Source of the DNA: DASYTH01 sp035762905
Lineage (GTDB): Bacteria > Actinomycetota > Actinomycetes > Mycobacteriales > Pseudonocardiaceae
Reading direction: 5' to 3'
Assembly: GCF_035762905.1 (NCBI RefSeq)
Contig: NZ_DASUCC010000008.1
Coordinates: 1 to 62,836 of the forward strand
Length of the DNA: 62,836 bases
Shown here: positions 23,791 to 32,633 of the stretch, piece by piece
How the letters are laid out: each line of letters opens with the position of its first letter
Numbering within the stretch: the stretch's first letter is position 1
Notes under the pieces: model-generated
What the model was told of the DNA's origin: nothing
Databases searched by the model: none
The model's input: only the letters and a program-made list of their open reading frames with translations
Made by a program: the position numbers and the translations under genes

Positions 23791-25364
23791 CCCGCCGCGC
23801 CCGCCGGGACGGCCACGTGCTCGGCCGCCCACTTCGCCTTGAGCTCCTTGGTGTTCGCCTTGCCGCTGCCGGTCCGCGGCAGGTCTTCGACGAACTCGAT
23901 GGTGCGCGGCGCCCACAGTCTGGTCAGCCTCGACCGGACCAGTTCGGACAGTTCGTCCGCGGTCACGGTGGCGTCATCGGTGCGGACCACGTAGGCGTGC
24001 GCGGCCTCGCCCAGTTCCGGATCCGGCACCCCGATCACGGCCGCGGCGCGCACCTCCGGATGGGTGGCCAGGGCCTCCTCGATCGGCCGCGGGAAGATGT
24101 GGTCGCAACCGATCCCGGTAATGATCATGTCCTGGGTGCGGCCGACGATGTGCAGGTAACCCTCCTCGTCCGCGTATGCGAGATCCTTGGTCCGTACCCA
24201 TCCGTCCACCAGGATCTCCGCGGTCAGGTCCGGTCTTCCCCAGTAGCCTTCGAAGTTCAGCTTGCTGGCCACCCAGATCTCACCGACCGCGCCGGTGGGC
24301 ACCGGGTTGCCGTCGTCGTCGCGGAGCTCCACCCGCACGTCGCCGTAGGGCTGGCCGCACGAGCGGATCCGGTTCGGCCGCGCGGGATCCTCGGCGATGT
24401 TCGGGAATGCGGAGATGAACGGGGTCTCGCTCTGCCCGTAGGTGATCCGGATGACCGGGCCGAACCGCTCGACTCCTTCGCGCAGCCGGGCCGGACTCGC
24501 CGCCGCGCCGCCGACGCTGAGCAGCTCGAGGCTGCCGCAGTCGGTCGTCGCCACGTCCGGGTGGTCGAGCAGCTCGTAGAACATCAGCGGGGAGATGAAC
24601 GTCGAGTTGGCCCGGTACTTCTCAATCGTGGCAAGGAACTCGCCCGGTTCGAACCGGTACATGATGTACAGCACGCCGCCCATGACCAGGTTCATCAGCG
24701 ACGAGGTCTGCCCGGCGACGAACCACAACGGACTGAGCGTGAGGTGTCGCAGCGGGGGGCCACCGGCGGCCAGCCACTCGTCGGCCAGTGTGGCCATCTG
24801 CTCGTTGAGGCTCGCCCGGTGGTGGACCGGTTTGGGCATTCCCGTCGTACCGCTGGTTTGGAAAATGGTTTCCGGCGCGCCGGTCGCCGCGTCGAGGTCG
24901 AATGGAGTGACGCCGGCGGCCGGTGCCGAAAGGAGGTCCGGCCCTAATCCGTCCGGCCCAAGGCACAACACCGGAAGGCCGAGCCGTTCGGCGAACTCAC
25001 GGCCCTTCTTTCCGTGCGTTCGGGTATCGTAGAGAAACCATTCCGGCTCGACCTGGGCGAGATACTCCTCGACCTCCCGGTATGGCGTGCCGGCCGCCAC
25101 CCATGCGGTGCGACATCCCATGAGGTGCAAGGCAAGCTGAAGCAACGGTCCCTCCGGCGGATGGGCCAGCATGACGGCCACCGTCGTGCCCGGACGTATC
25201 CCCGCGTCCCGTATTGTCGCGGCCATATCCAGCACCATGGACCGGCACTGCGCATAGGTCAGGCGGCAATCCCAGCCGACCCCGACGATCGCCTCCCGGT
25301 CACCATATTCGGTAAACCGGTCAAGTGTGCGTAACACATAGTACGGTCGCTCGCCCTGCTCCAT
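23787..25364 (-). CDS. AMP-dependent acyl ligase 3
   Basis: ANL-superfamily enzyme of 525 residues. The core motif FQTSGTTGMPKPV lies near residue 180; MFYELLDHP, ITYGQSE and GEIWVASKLNF follow in order; the C-terminal catalytic lysine region is RTGSGKANTKEL near 506. ATG 25364 gives a normal length; an in-frame TTG 36 nt upstream has no ribosome binding site. The gene overlaps exporter 2. It is a clear paralogue of ligase 4 (same order of motifs and similar text) and more distant from ligases 1 and 2. The substrate is unknown. Confidence 0.85.
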   Translation of the reverse strand: MEQGERPYYVLRTLDRFTEYGDREAIVGVGWDCRLTYAQCRSMVLDMAATIRDAGIRPGTTVAVMLAHPPEGPLLQLALHLMGCRTAWVAAGTPYREVEEYLAQVEPEWFLYDTRTHGKKGREFAERLGLPVLCLGPDGLGPDLLSAPAAGVTPFDLDAATGAPETIFQTSGTTGMPKPVHHRASLNEQMATLADEWLAAGGPPLRHLTLSPLWFVAGQTSSLMNLVMGGVLYIMYRFEPGEFLATIEKYRANSTFISPLMFYELLDHPDVATTDCGSLELLSVGGAAASPARLREGVERFGPVIRITYGQSETPFISAFPNIAEDPARPNRIRSCGQPYGDVRVELRDDDGNPVPTGAVGEIWVASKLNFEGYWGRPDLTAEILVDGWVRTKDLAYADEEGYLHIVGRTQDMIITGIGCDHIFPRPIEEALATHPEVRAAAVIGVPDPELGEAAHAYVVRTDDATVTADELSELVRSRLTRLWAPRTIEFVEDLPRTGSGKANTKELKAKWAAEHVAVPAGAAG

Positions 25365-25466
25365 GGGCGCAATAGTTTCTTTCCGGGCGGCTGCCGCCAA
25401 GCACCGTTCGGCCTAACTCCGTCAGAACTGGATCTGGTATCCGTACCTCCTGGCAAGGATCCGACG

Positions 25467-26726
25467 TTACGACCGGTCCCGCTGCCGTACCACGGCAGGA
25501 ATGTCGTCATACGGCCGGTTTCGATCGGTTCGCACGGCCTGCTGGAGCATGCGCAGGGTGAGCGCCGAGACCGCGATGGCGAGCACGCCGCCGAGCAGTG
25601 TCGCGGTGTGGAAACCGAAGGCGGCCACCGCGATCCCGGCCAGCGCGGCGCCGGCCGGAAGGCCGCCGTAGGTGCCGGCGGCGACCAACCCGAACACCCG
25701 GGTCTGCAACCGCGGCGGGACCCGTTCGTAGAGCAGCGCGCCGAGAATCGGGTTCACCGCGGCGACCGCGACCCCGGAACCGAACGTGACGGCGAGCACC
25801 AGTGCGACGTTGTCCCCGCCCAACACCAGCAGCCGTGGGCCGCCGCTGACCATGACCGCGACGCCGAACATCAGGTACGGCGGCATCTTCGGCGCCAGCA
25901 CGGTGAAGACCACGCCGCCGAGCACCGCACCCGCGGCGAACGCGGACAGCACGATCCCGAGTGCGGCGGGGGAGCGCAGCACCTCCGCCACCCACAGCGG
26001 CACGAACACGGTGGTGCCGGCCTGGGTGACGACGTTGACGACGAAGATCGCCACGATCATGGCGAACAGCACCCGGTCCCGCCACAGCGCGCTCACCCCG
26101 CCGCGCAGCGCGGTCAGGTACGGCTCCCGCGCGGCCGGCGCATGGGTTGGCCCGGTCGCCGGCTCCACCGGCCGGACCCAGACCGCGACCAGCGCCGCGC
26201 ACACCACGAACGTCGCCGCGTCCACCCAGATCGCCGGGTTGGTGCCCAGCCAGTAGATCAGCAACCCACCCACCGGCGCGCCGACCATCTGCGTGCCGCG
26301 GGTCAGCGTCTCGTACAACGACGTCATCCGGATCACCGGCATGCCGGCCTGCCGGGCCATCGGCGCCAGCAGCACGTGCTTGGCCCGGTCCCCGACCCCG
26401 CGCAGGGCACCGCTCATCCCGGCCAGCACCAGCAGCGGCAGGTAGCCGATCTCCGGCACCGCGGCGATGGCCGCCGTCGCGAGCGCGCTGCCCAGGTCCG
26501 TCGCGATCGACGTGCGACGTAGGCCGAACCGGTCGGCGAGCGGCGCGGCCAGCACGCCGGACGCCAGGTACGGCACCAGCACCCCGACCGCGACCAGGCC
26601 CATCAGGACCGGGCTGCCGGTGCGCACCAGCACCAGCCAGGGCAGCACGATGACCGAGATCCAGTTGCCCAGCGCCGAGATGACCTCCGCCGCCAGCAAT
26701 GCGACGAGGCCGGCGCGCCGGTTCAT
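25467..26726 (-). CDS. MFS transporter, DHA3-like (exporter 3)
   Basis: Membrane protein of 419 residues, about 12 helices, starting MNRRAGLVALLAAEVISALG. It is a paralogue of exporter 2: both share FVPLWV.EVL.SPAALG, AAVNPILG.LLYERVP and QTRVFGLVA. ATG 26726 overlaps the stop of ligase 4 (ATGA). The 102-bp gap to ligase 3 could hold a separate promoter for the downstream cassette. Confidence 0.85.
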   Translation of the reverse strand: MNRRAGLVALLAAEVISALGNWISVIVLPWLVLVRTGSPVLMGLVAVGVLVPYLASGVLAAPLADRFGLRRTSIATDLGSALATAAIAAVPEIGYLPLLVLAGMSGALRGVGDRAKHVLLAPMARQAGMPVIRMTSLYETLTRGTQMVGAPVGGLLIYWLGTNPAIWVDAATFVVCAALVAVWVRPVEPATGPTHAPAAREPYLTALRGGVSALWRDRVLFAMIVAIFVVNVVTQAGTTVFVPLWVAEVLRSPAALGIVLSAFAAGAVLGGVVFTVLAPKMPPYLMFGVAVMVSGGPRLLVLGGDNVALVLAVTFGSGVAVAAVNPILGALLYERVPPRLQTRVFGLVAAGTYGGLPAGAALAGIAVAAFGFHTATLLGGVLAIAVSALTLRMLQQAVRTDRNRPYDDIPAVVRQRDRS

Positions 26727-28294
26727 CCCGGCGTACCGGCGTGTTCGGTCGCGTACCGTTCGCGCAGCGACCGCTTGTCCACCTTGCCGATCCCCACCAG
26801 CGGCAGGTTGGGCACGAAGTCGACCGAGCGGGGCGCCCAGATCTCCGGCAACTGGTCGGTCACCAGCCGGCGCAGCTCCGCGAGCGTGGGCGTCCGGTCC
26901 CCGTCGGGCACCACGTAGGCATGCACCACCTCGACCAGCACCGGATCGGGCACGCCGATCACCGCAGCGGCCCGCACACCCGGGTGGGTGCTGAGGATGT
27001 CCTCGATCGGCCGGGCGAAGACCAGCCGGGAACCCCGCCCGGTGACGATCGAGTCCTGCGTCCGGCCGACCAGGTACAGATATCCGTCCTGGTCAAGGTG
27101 GCCGATGTCCCTGGTGCGCAACCAGCCGTCCACCAACGTTTCCGCGGTCAGCTCGGGCTGCCCGACGTAGCCGGCGAAGTTCAGCCGGCTGGCCACCCAC
27201 ACCTCGCCGTCCTCGCCGGGACCGAGCACGGCGCCGTCCTCGGCGCGGATCTCGATGCGCACGTCGCCCCACGCGGTGCCGCACGAGCTGAGCCGGTGCG
27301 GGTGTGCCGGGTCGTCGGTGACCGCCGGATAGGCGGCGACGTACGGGCATTCACTGAGCCCGTAAGCGATCCGTGCCACCGGGCCGAAGAGCTTCGCCGA
27401 CTGCCGCAGCCGCTCCGGCGCGACCGGCGCGGCTCCGACGTTGAGCATGGTCATGCTGCTGAAGTCGGTCGTGCCCGCCATGGGATGGTCGAGCAGCTCG
27501 TAGAACATCGGCGGGGACATGAACATGTAGTTGATCCGGTGCCGCTCGACCAGCCGCAGGAACTCGGCCGGCTCCCAGTCGTGCATGAGGAACAGCGTTC
27601 CGCCACTGCCCAGAGTGATCATCGCCATGACGGTTCCGGCCGACCACCACAGCGGGGTGACCGTGAGATGGCGCAGCCGCGGATTGCCCGCCGGTGTCCA
27701 GCTCTCGGCCAGCACGAGCATCTGCTGGAAGCAGTCGTCGGTGAGCAGCAACGCCTTCGGTCGCCCGGTGGTGCCGCTGGTCTGGTGCACCGACTCGGGA
27801 TTCGGGCCGGCCAGCCCGGTCGGATCCGGCCGACTCGTCCACTGTGGACGCTCGGCGAGCAGGTCCGGCCCGAGACCCCCCGGTCCCAGGCACAGCACCG
27901 GGACGGGTCCCAGGTGGGCGGCCAGCTCGCGGCCGAGCTCCGCCTCGTCACGCGGGTCGTAGATGAACAGCTCCGGCGCCGTCACGTCCAGATAGTCCTG
28001 CTGCTCCTTCGATCCGGCGCCGAGCAGCACCCAGACCACCCGGCAACCCAGCAGGTGCAAGGCGAGTTGCAGGGCGATGCCCTCGGCGGGCAGCATGGCC
28101 GCGACCGCCACCGGCATTCCCGCGCGCACGCCGTGCTCGCGCAGCGCGCCGGCGAGGTCCAGCACCGCGGCCCGCAGTTCGGTAAACGTGAAAACGTGGT
28201 CGCCGCTGCCGAGTGCTTCCCGATCGCCGTATTGGTCGAACAGCTCCAAGGCGCGCAAAACATAATTCGCGCCGCCGGGTAAGTCGGAATCCAC
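26723..28294 (-). CDS. AMP-dependent acyl ligase 4
   Basis: ANL-superfamily enzyme of 523 residues with HQTSGTTGRPKAL near residue 178, MFYELLDHP, AYGLSECPY, GEVWVASRLNF and the C-terminal lysine motif LVGIGKVDKRSL near 504. The frame stays open far upstream, but GTG 28294 (MDSDLPGGANYVLR) matches the start region of ligase 3. The fourth codon after the start is TTA (28280-28282 on the minus strand). The gene is divergent from the thioesterase at 28366 and overlaps exporter 3. It is the first copy of the duplicated ligase/exporter cassette. Confidence 0.82.
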   Translation of the reverse strand: MDSDLPGGANYVLRALELFDQYGDREALGSGDHVFTFTELRAAVLDLAGALREHGVRAGMPVAVAAMLPAEGIALQLALHLLGCRVVWVLLGAGSKEQQDYLDVTAPELFIYDPRDEAELGRELAAHLGPVPVLCLGPGGLGPDLLAERPQWTSRPDPTGLAGPNPESVHQTSGTTGRPKALLLTDDCFQQMLVLAESWTPAGNPRLRHLTVTPLWWSAGTVMAMITLGSGGTLFLMHDWEPAEFLRLVERHRINYMFMSPPMFYELLDHPMAGTTDFSSMTMLNVGAAPVAPERLRQSAKLFGPVARIAYGLSECPYVAAYPAVTDDPAHPHRLSSCGTAWGDVRIEIRAEDGAVLGPGEDGEVWVASRLNFAGYVGQPELTAETLVDGWLRTRDIGHLDQDGYLYLVGRTQDSIVTGRGSRLVFARPIEDILSTHPGVRAAAVIGVPDPVLVEVVHAYVVPDGDRTPTLAELRRLVTDQLPEIWAPRSVDFVPNLPLVGIGKVDKRSLRERYATEHAGTPG

Positions 28295-28365
28295 GCCCCA
28301 CTCTAACCGGTAATGTGTGCAGTGACTACCGGTCACTGCTTGCGACCAGTTGGAGGCGGACGGTA

Positions 28366-28788
28366 ATGGTCGAGCGGTTTTCACAAAGGGTTTCGGTACG
28401 GGCGTACGAGCTGGACAGCAACGGGCATGTGAACGGTGTCGTATACCTGCAATACGCCGAGCATTCACGGTGGGAGCTGATGCGGGCGGCCGGAGCCGAT
28501 CTGGCCAGGCTGGGCGAGCTCGGGGTCGGCCCGGTCTTCCTGGAGACCGTGATCCGGTACCACACCGAGCTGTTCTACGGCGACACCGTTGACGTGTCCT
28601 GTGAAATCGTCTGGGGTACCGGCAAGACGTTCCGCGTTGCGCAGCGGCTGGTGCGGACCGACGGCGAACTGGTGGCGGAGGTGGACAGCGTCGGCGGTCT
28701 GCTCGATTTGCAAACGCGCAAGCTCGTCGACCGGCCCGCCGAACGGTATCGGATGGTGGCGACCGCGCCGGAGTTGCTCGGCCTCTGA
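28366..28788 (+). CDS. Hotdog-fold acyl thioesterase (4HBT type)
   Basis: A 140-residue single-domain thioesterase. The family signature is VRAYELDSNGHVNGVVYLQYAEH with the Asp, His and Asn of the active-site region, followed by the long hotdog helix WELMRAAG. ATG 28366 has TTGGAGG 9 nt upstream. It would release acyl groups from CoA or a carrier protein, as product release or as an editing enzyme for the condensation system. It is transcribed divergently from ligase 4, so the two may share regulation. Confidence 0.85.
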   Translation: MVERFSQRVSVRAYELDSNGHVNGVVYLQYAEHSRWELMRAAGADLARLGELGVGPVFLETVIRYHTELFYGDTVDVSCEIVWGTGKTFRVAQRLVRTDGELVAEVDSVGGLLDLQTRKLVDRPAERYRMVATAPELLGL

Positions 28789-28885
28789 TCGGAAATGGAA
28801 TAGCCCTGCGCGACCGGGGGAATGCGGTGCGTTGCCGGCTGCGGAGTATCCGGTTCCGCCGATTGGAGTCAGTTTCCGAGAATGA

Positions 28886-28914
28886 TTGACGGCCTGTTGG
28901 GGTCGTACTAGCGT
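28886..28914 (+). promoter_or_regulatory. Putative vegetative-type promoter
   Basis: TTGACG (28886-28891), 17 bp, TAGCGT (28909-28914) matches the actinomycete housekeeping promoter pattern TTGAC-N17/18-TANNNT. It would start transcription near 28921, just upstream of a terminator hairpin and the SGNH hydrolase gene. Confidence 0.4.
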
Positions 28915-28931
28915 TCGCCCACAAGCTTGAG

Positions 28932-28961
28932 ACCGGGGGCGGCTCACCCCCGGTCCTTTTT
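28932..28961 (+). terminator. Rho-independent terminator with U tract
   Basis: ACCGGGGG (28932-28939), a 7-nt loop, CCCCCGGT (28947-28954), then CCTTTTT. It is the clearest intrinsic terminator in the window. It ends thioesterase transcription, but also falls between the putative promoter at 28886 and the SGNH gene at 28981, so it may act as an attenuator. Confidence 0.7.
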
Positions 28962-28980
28962 AATGGGAGGTCCCTTTTCT

Positions 28981-30294
28981 ATGAAGGCGCCGAGAAAATG
29001 GCGTTCCGTCGGCGCGGCCGTGCTGCTCGCCGTGACGCTGCCCGCGGTGGTATCGACCGGGAGTGCGGCGGCCCCCGACGGGTCGGACTTCAACCGGTCC
29101 CGAGAGTGGGTCGGCAGCTGGGCGGCCGCCGTCACCGGCCCGGAAGCGACCGGATCCGCCCGCAACGGCTTCAACAACCAGAGCCTGCGCATGATCGTGC
29201 ACGTCTCGGTCGGCGGGGACAAGGTCCGGGTCCGGCTGACCAACATCTTCGGCGAAGCCACCGTGACCATCGGCCACGCGACCGTGGCCAAGCCCAACAC
29301 GAGCACCCCAGAGCTGAACGACATCGACTCGGCCACACTGCGCGACCTGACCTTCAACGGTCGGCTGTCCACCACCATGCTCAAGGGTCAGGAACTGCTC
29401 AGCGATCCGGTCGACCTCCGCGTCGGCGACCTGTCGGACCTGGTGATCACCATCTACTTCCCGGTGCCGAGCGGTCCGGTCAGCTGGCACGCGACCTCCC
29501 AGCAGAGCAGCTTCGCCGGTGCCGGCGACCTCAGCACGGCCGCGGTCGGTACCGGCTTCACCACCACCCGCACCTGCTGCTGGTACGTCCTGTCCGGCGT
29601 GGATGTGTTGCGGCACAGGACATCCGGCTCCGTCGTGGTGCTCGGTGACTCGCTCGGCGACGCCAACGGCAGCACGCTCAACACCAACAACCGGTGGCCG
29701 GACCTGTTGGCCAAGCGGCTGGTGCAGCAGCGCCGCGCCGGCGACGCGCCCGGCGTGCTCAACGCGAGCCTGTCCGGCAACCGGCTCAACCACGAAGGTC
29801 CCGAGCCCGGCGCGGGCGGCTTCCCCGGCTTCGTTCAGCTCGGCACCAACGCCGGCGCCCGGCTCAACGAGGACGTGTTCCCGCAGACCGGGGTCCGGAC
29901 CGTCCTGTTCGACCTCGGCATCAACGACATCTGGATGACCGGCGACTCCGCCGACGCGATCATCGACGCGATCCGGAAGGTCGGCGCCCAGGTGAAGCAG
30001 CGCGGGGTGCGGTTCGTGCCGGCCACGCTCGGCCCGTTCGAAGGCTTCGCGGTCACCCCGGGCGCACCGGCCGGCGAGTGGACCCCGGAGAAGGAGGCCA
30101 CCCGCAACGCGGTGAACTCCTTCCTGCGCAGCACCCGCGAGTTCGACGGGCTGATCGACTTCGACGCGGTGCTGCGGGATCCTGCCCAGCCGAGCAAGTT
30201 GCGCGCGGAGTTCGACTTCGGTGACCACATCCACCCGAACGACGCCGGTAACCAGGCGATGGCCGACGCGGTGCCGTTGCGGCTGCTGGGGTAA
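28981..30294 (+). CDS. Secreted SGNH/GDSL-family hydrolase
   Basis: A 437-residue secreted esterase-like protein. ATG 28981 follows GGGAGG at 10 nt and gives a signal peptide (MKAPRKWRSVGAAVLLAVTL, cleavage near GSAAA). An N-terminal beta-rich domain (about 40-205) is followed by the SGNH core with block I VVLGDSLGD (Ser near 224) and block V DHIHPNDAG (catalytic Asp and His near the C terminus). The Asn block is seen in LGINDIW. Likely a lipase or carbohydrate esterase acting outside the cell. Its link to the cluster is uncertain. Confidence 0.85.
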   Translation: MKAPRKWRSVGAAVLLAVTLPAVVSTGSAAAPDGSDFNRSREWVGSWAAAVTGPEATGSARNGFNNQSLRMIVHVSVGGDKVRVRLTNIFGEATVTIGHATVAKPNTSTPELNDIDSATLRDLTFNGRLSTTMLKGQELLSDPVDLRVGDLSDLVITIYFPVPSGPVSWHATSQQSSFAGAGDLSTAAVGTGFTTTRTCCWYVLSGVDVLRHRTSGSVVVLGDSLGDANGSTLNTNNRWPDLLAKRLVQQRRAGDAPGVLNASLSGNRLNHEGPEPGAGGFPGFVQLGTNAGARLNEDVFPQTGVRTVLFDLGINDIWMTGDSADAIIDAIRKVGAQVKQRGVRFVPATLGPFEGFAVTPGAPAGEWTPEKEATRNAVNSFLRSTREFDGLIDFDAVLRDPAQPSKLRAEFDFGDHIHPNDAGNQAMADAVPLRLLG

Positions 30295-30304
30295 CGAGAG
30301 GGGG

Positions 30305-30344
30305 CGATCCCGGCGGGTGCGCAGGCGGGCACCCGCCGGGATCG
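30305..30344 (+). terminator. Hairpin terminator after the SGNH gene
   Basis: CGATCCCGGCGGGTG (30305-30319) and CACCCGCCGGGATCG (30330-30344) form a perfect 15-bp stem with a 10-nt loop, 10 bp after the SGNH stop codon. No U tract follows, as is usual in this genome. Confidence 0.7.
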
Positions 30345-30368
30345 TTCGCTGACAAGGGGAGAGGTGCG

Positions 30369-31319
30369 ATGCCGCTCGACCCGCAGGTGCAGGCGATGCG
30401 CGACCGCACGATCGAGGACGGCACCCCGCCGCTGTACACGCTGTCGATCGAAGAGGCGCGGGCCGCGGACCTGGCCGCGATCAAGGCGGGCGGCGGCGCC
30501 GGAGAGCCGGTGCACGAGGTGACCGACCGGCACCTTCCCGGTCCGGACGGCGACCTGCCGATCCGGATCTACCGTCCGCGCTCCACCGCCGACCCGCTGC
30601 CGACGGTGCTCTACTTCTTCGGCGGCGGCTGGACCCTCGGCAGCATCGAGACCTCCGACGGCGTCTGCCGGAGCCTGGCCAACGCGGTGCCCTGCCAGGT
30701 GATCACGATCGGCTACCGGCTGGCGCCGGAGCACCGGTTCCCGGCCGCGGTGTCCGACTGCTACGCGGCCGCCTGCTGGATCGCCGGTCACGCCGAAGAA
30801 GTCGGCGCCGACCCGGCCCGGCTGGCGGTCGCCGGCGACAGCGCCGGCGGCAACCTCGCCGCCGCCGTCACCCTGCTGGCCCGCCAGCACGGCGAACCCG
30901 CGCTCGCCGCCCAGGTGCTCGTGTATCCCAACACCGACTACCGCGGCGACACCGGGTCCATGCGGGACAACGACGATCCAGCCCTGTTCAACCGCAGATC
31001 CGTGGCCTGGTACTGGAAGCACTATCTGTCCAATCCGGACGACGGGCTCGACCCGCTGGTGTCCCCGCTGCGCGCCGAGAGCCTGAGCGGGCTGCCCCCG
31101 GCCCTGGTGCTCACCGCCGAGTACGACCCGCTGCGAGACGAGGGCGAGCAGTACGCCGACCGGCTCTCCTCGGCCGGCGTCGCGGTCGAGTCCACCCGCT
31201 ACACCGGCATGCCGCACGGGTTCTTCACCATGTCCGCCACCCTCGCCGCCGCCCGGGACGCCCACGAACAGGTGGCCGCGTTCCTCCGTATGCGGCTGGA
31301 AACCACGCCGCGCGGGTGA
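30369..31319 (+). CDS. Alpha/beta hydrolase, HSL family esterase
   Basis: A 316-residue cytoplasmic esterase. The nucleophile motif is GDSAGGN (Ser near 158), followed by the Asp in TAEYDPLRD and the His in MPHGFF near 286. The oxyanion motif, normally HGGG, reads FGGGW, so the first His is replaced by Phe. RLAPEHRFPAA is typical of hormone-sensitive-lipase relatives. GGGAGAGG precedes the ATG. Substrate unknown. Confidence 0.87.
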   Translation: MPLDPQVQAMRDRTIEDGTPPLYTLSIEEARAADLAAIKAGGGAGEPVHEVTDRHLPGPDGDLPIRIYRPRSTADPLPTVLYFFGGGWTLGSIETSDGVCRSLANAVPCQVITIGYRLAPEHRFPAAVSDCYAAACWIAGHAEEVGADPARLAVAGDSAGGNLAAAVTLLARQHGEPALAAQVLVYPNTDYRGDTGSMRDNDDPALFNRRSVAWYWKHYLSNPDDGLDPLVSPLRAESLSGLPPALVLTAEYDPLRDEGEQYADRLSSAGVAVESTRYTGMPHGFFTMSATLAAARDAHEQVAAFLRMRLETTPRG

Positions 31320-31353
31320 GGGCAGCGGACCGCGGGCCGGTCAGCATCTCGGC

Positions 31354-32004
31354 GTGGCCGGTGGGCAGGGTGGGTCCAGGCGGGCGGGGAAGTTCCGCAC
31401 CGTCCGGATGGAGGCGTTCAGCGACGGCGTGTTCGCCATCGCGATCACCCTGCTGGTGCTGGAACTGGAGGTGCCGAGCCCGGACGACGAGCAGGCGGTC
31501 TTCGAGCTCCTGGTCGGGAACTGGCCGGCATACCTGGCACATGTGGTGAGCTTTGCCACCATCGGGGCCGTCTGGTTCGCGCACACGGTGATCACCGAGT
31601 ACCTCGACCGGGCCAACTCGACGCTGATCCGGCTGAACCTGCTGTTGCTGATGGTGGTGGCGTTTCTGCCGTACCCGACCCGGCTGCTGGCCACCTACAT
31701 CGGCCACACCGGGCCGGAGCGGGTGGCCGCGGTGATCTACGGCGCCAACCTGTTGCTCGCCGCGGTGCTGGTCGGGGTGATGTGGCGGTACGCGCTGCAC
31801 GAGGGGCTGGTCCGGCCGGACGCCGCGGACGAGGACATCCGCACGCTCAGCAAGCGACTCACCCCCGGCCTGGCCGGCTACCTGGTGATGATCGTGCTCG
31901 GGATATTCCTTCCGGTGGTCGCCGTGTTCGGCTACCTGGTGATCGCGATCTTCATCATCGTGCCGTTCCGGGAGCTGCGCCAGCACCGGACCCGCGCGGA
32001 GTAG
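31354..32004 (+). CDS. TMEM175-family (DUF1211) membrane protein
   Basis: Integral membrane protein of 216 residues with six hydrophobic helices. The signature FSDGVFAIAIT in the first helix is diagnostic for TMEM175-like potassium channels, where it lines the pore. GTG 31354 is a tentative start; an upstream GTG lies in the same region but no strong ribosome binding site is visible. Probably a potassium-permeable channel in the cytoplasmic membrane, unrelated to the cluster. Confidence 0.8.
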   Translation: MAGGQGGSRRAGKFRTVRMEAFSDGVFAIAITLLVLELEVPSPDDEQAVFELLVGNWPAYLAHVVSFATIGAVWFAHTVITEYLDRANSTLIRLNLLLLMVVAFLPYPTRLLATYIGHTGPERVAAVIYGANLLLAAVLVGVMWRYALHEGLVRPDAADEDIRTLSKRLTPGLAGYLVMIVLGIFLPVVAVFGYLVIAIFIIVPFRELRQHRTRAE

Positions 32005-32051
32005 CTCGGCCGGAACGATTCCACCGTCACCGGGCAAGTACCGGTGTGACG

Positions 32052-32633
32052 ATGGCGAGCGTGAACGCGGGCGACGGCACCGGCAGCCCCGACCATCCGG
32101 ATCTCTCCGGCCCCGACGGTGCGGACGCCCTGGCCAGGCTCTACGACGCGCATGCCCGGGACCTGTACCGGTATCTGGCCCGGCGGCTGGACCCGTCCAC
32201 CGCCGACGACCTGGTCGCCCAGACCTTCCTGGTGGCCTGGGAGCGGCGCAGGCGCTACCGGCCGGACCGGGCCAGCGCCCGGGCCTGGCTCTACGGCATC
32301 GCGACCAACCTGCTGCGCCACCACGCCCGAGCCGAGTTACGCGGGCTGCGCGCCATTGCCCGGGACAACGGCCGGGCACAGCGCCGACCCGCCGGACACC
32401 GTGGCCGCGGCCCGGGTCGACGCCGGAGCGCAGGCCCGCAGGCTGTCCGCCGCGCTGGCCCGGCTGCGGGCGGCGGAACGCGACGTACTGCTGCTGGTCG
32501 CCTGGGCCGGGCTGGCCCCGACCGAGGTGCCGAGGCCCTCGGCGTACGCGTCGGCACCGTCCGGACCCGCCTGCACCGCGCCCGCACCGCCCTGCGCGGC
32601 TGCCTGACTTCCGAGGAGGGAAACCATGACTGA
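32052..32633 (+). pseudogene. ECF-type sigma factor with two compensating frameshifts
   Basis: The first 105 codons encode a sigma-70 region 2 (ALARLYDAHARDLYRYLARR, DLVAQTFLVAWERRRRY, ARAWLYGIATNLLRHHAR). Near 32367 the natural continuation (GHSADPPDTVAAARVDAG) moves to the next frame, consistent with one extra C in GGCCGGG, and near 32529 it moves back (ALGVRVGTVRTRLHRAR), consistent with a missing G in GAGGTGCCGAG. Because the shifts cancel, the original frame stays open to TGA 32633 and could yield a full-length protein with a scrambled linker and region 4 start. Either a decaying gene or two sequencing errors. It overlaps the downstream membrane-protein gene. Confidence 0.7.

Noticed and set aside
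26723..28924. Minus-strand frame giving a 733-residue ligase
   Set aside because: The first 210 residues lie antisense to the thioesterase gene and lack coding character; homology with ligase 3 supports the start at 28294.
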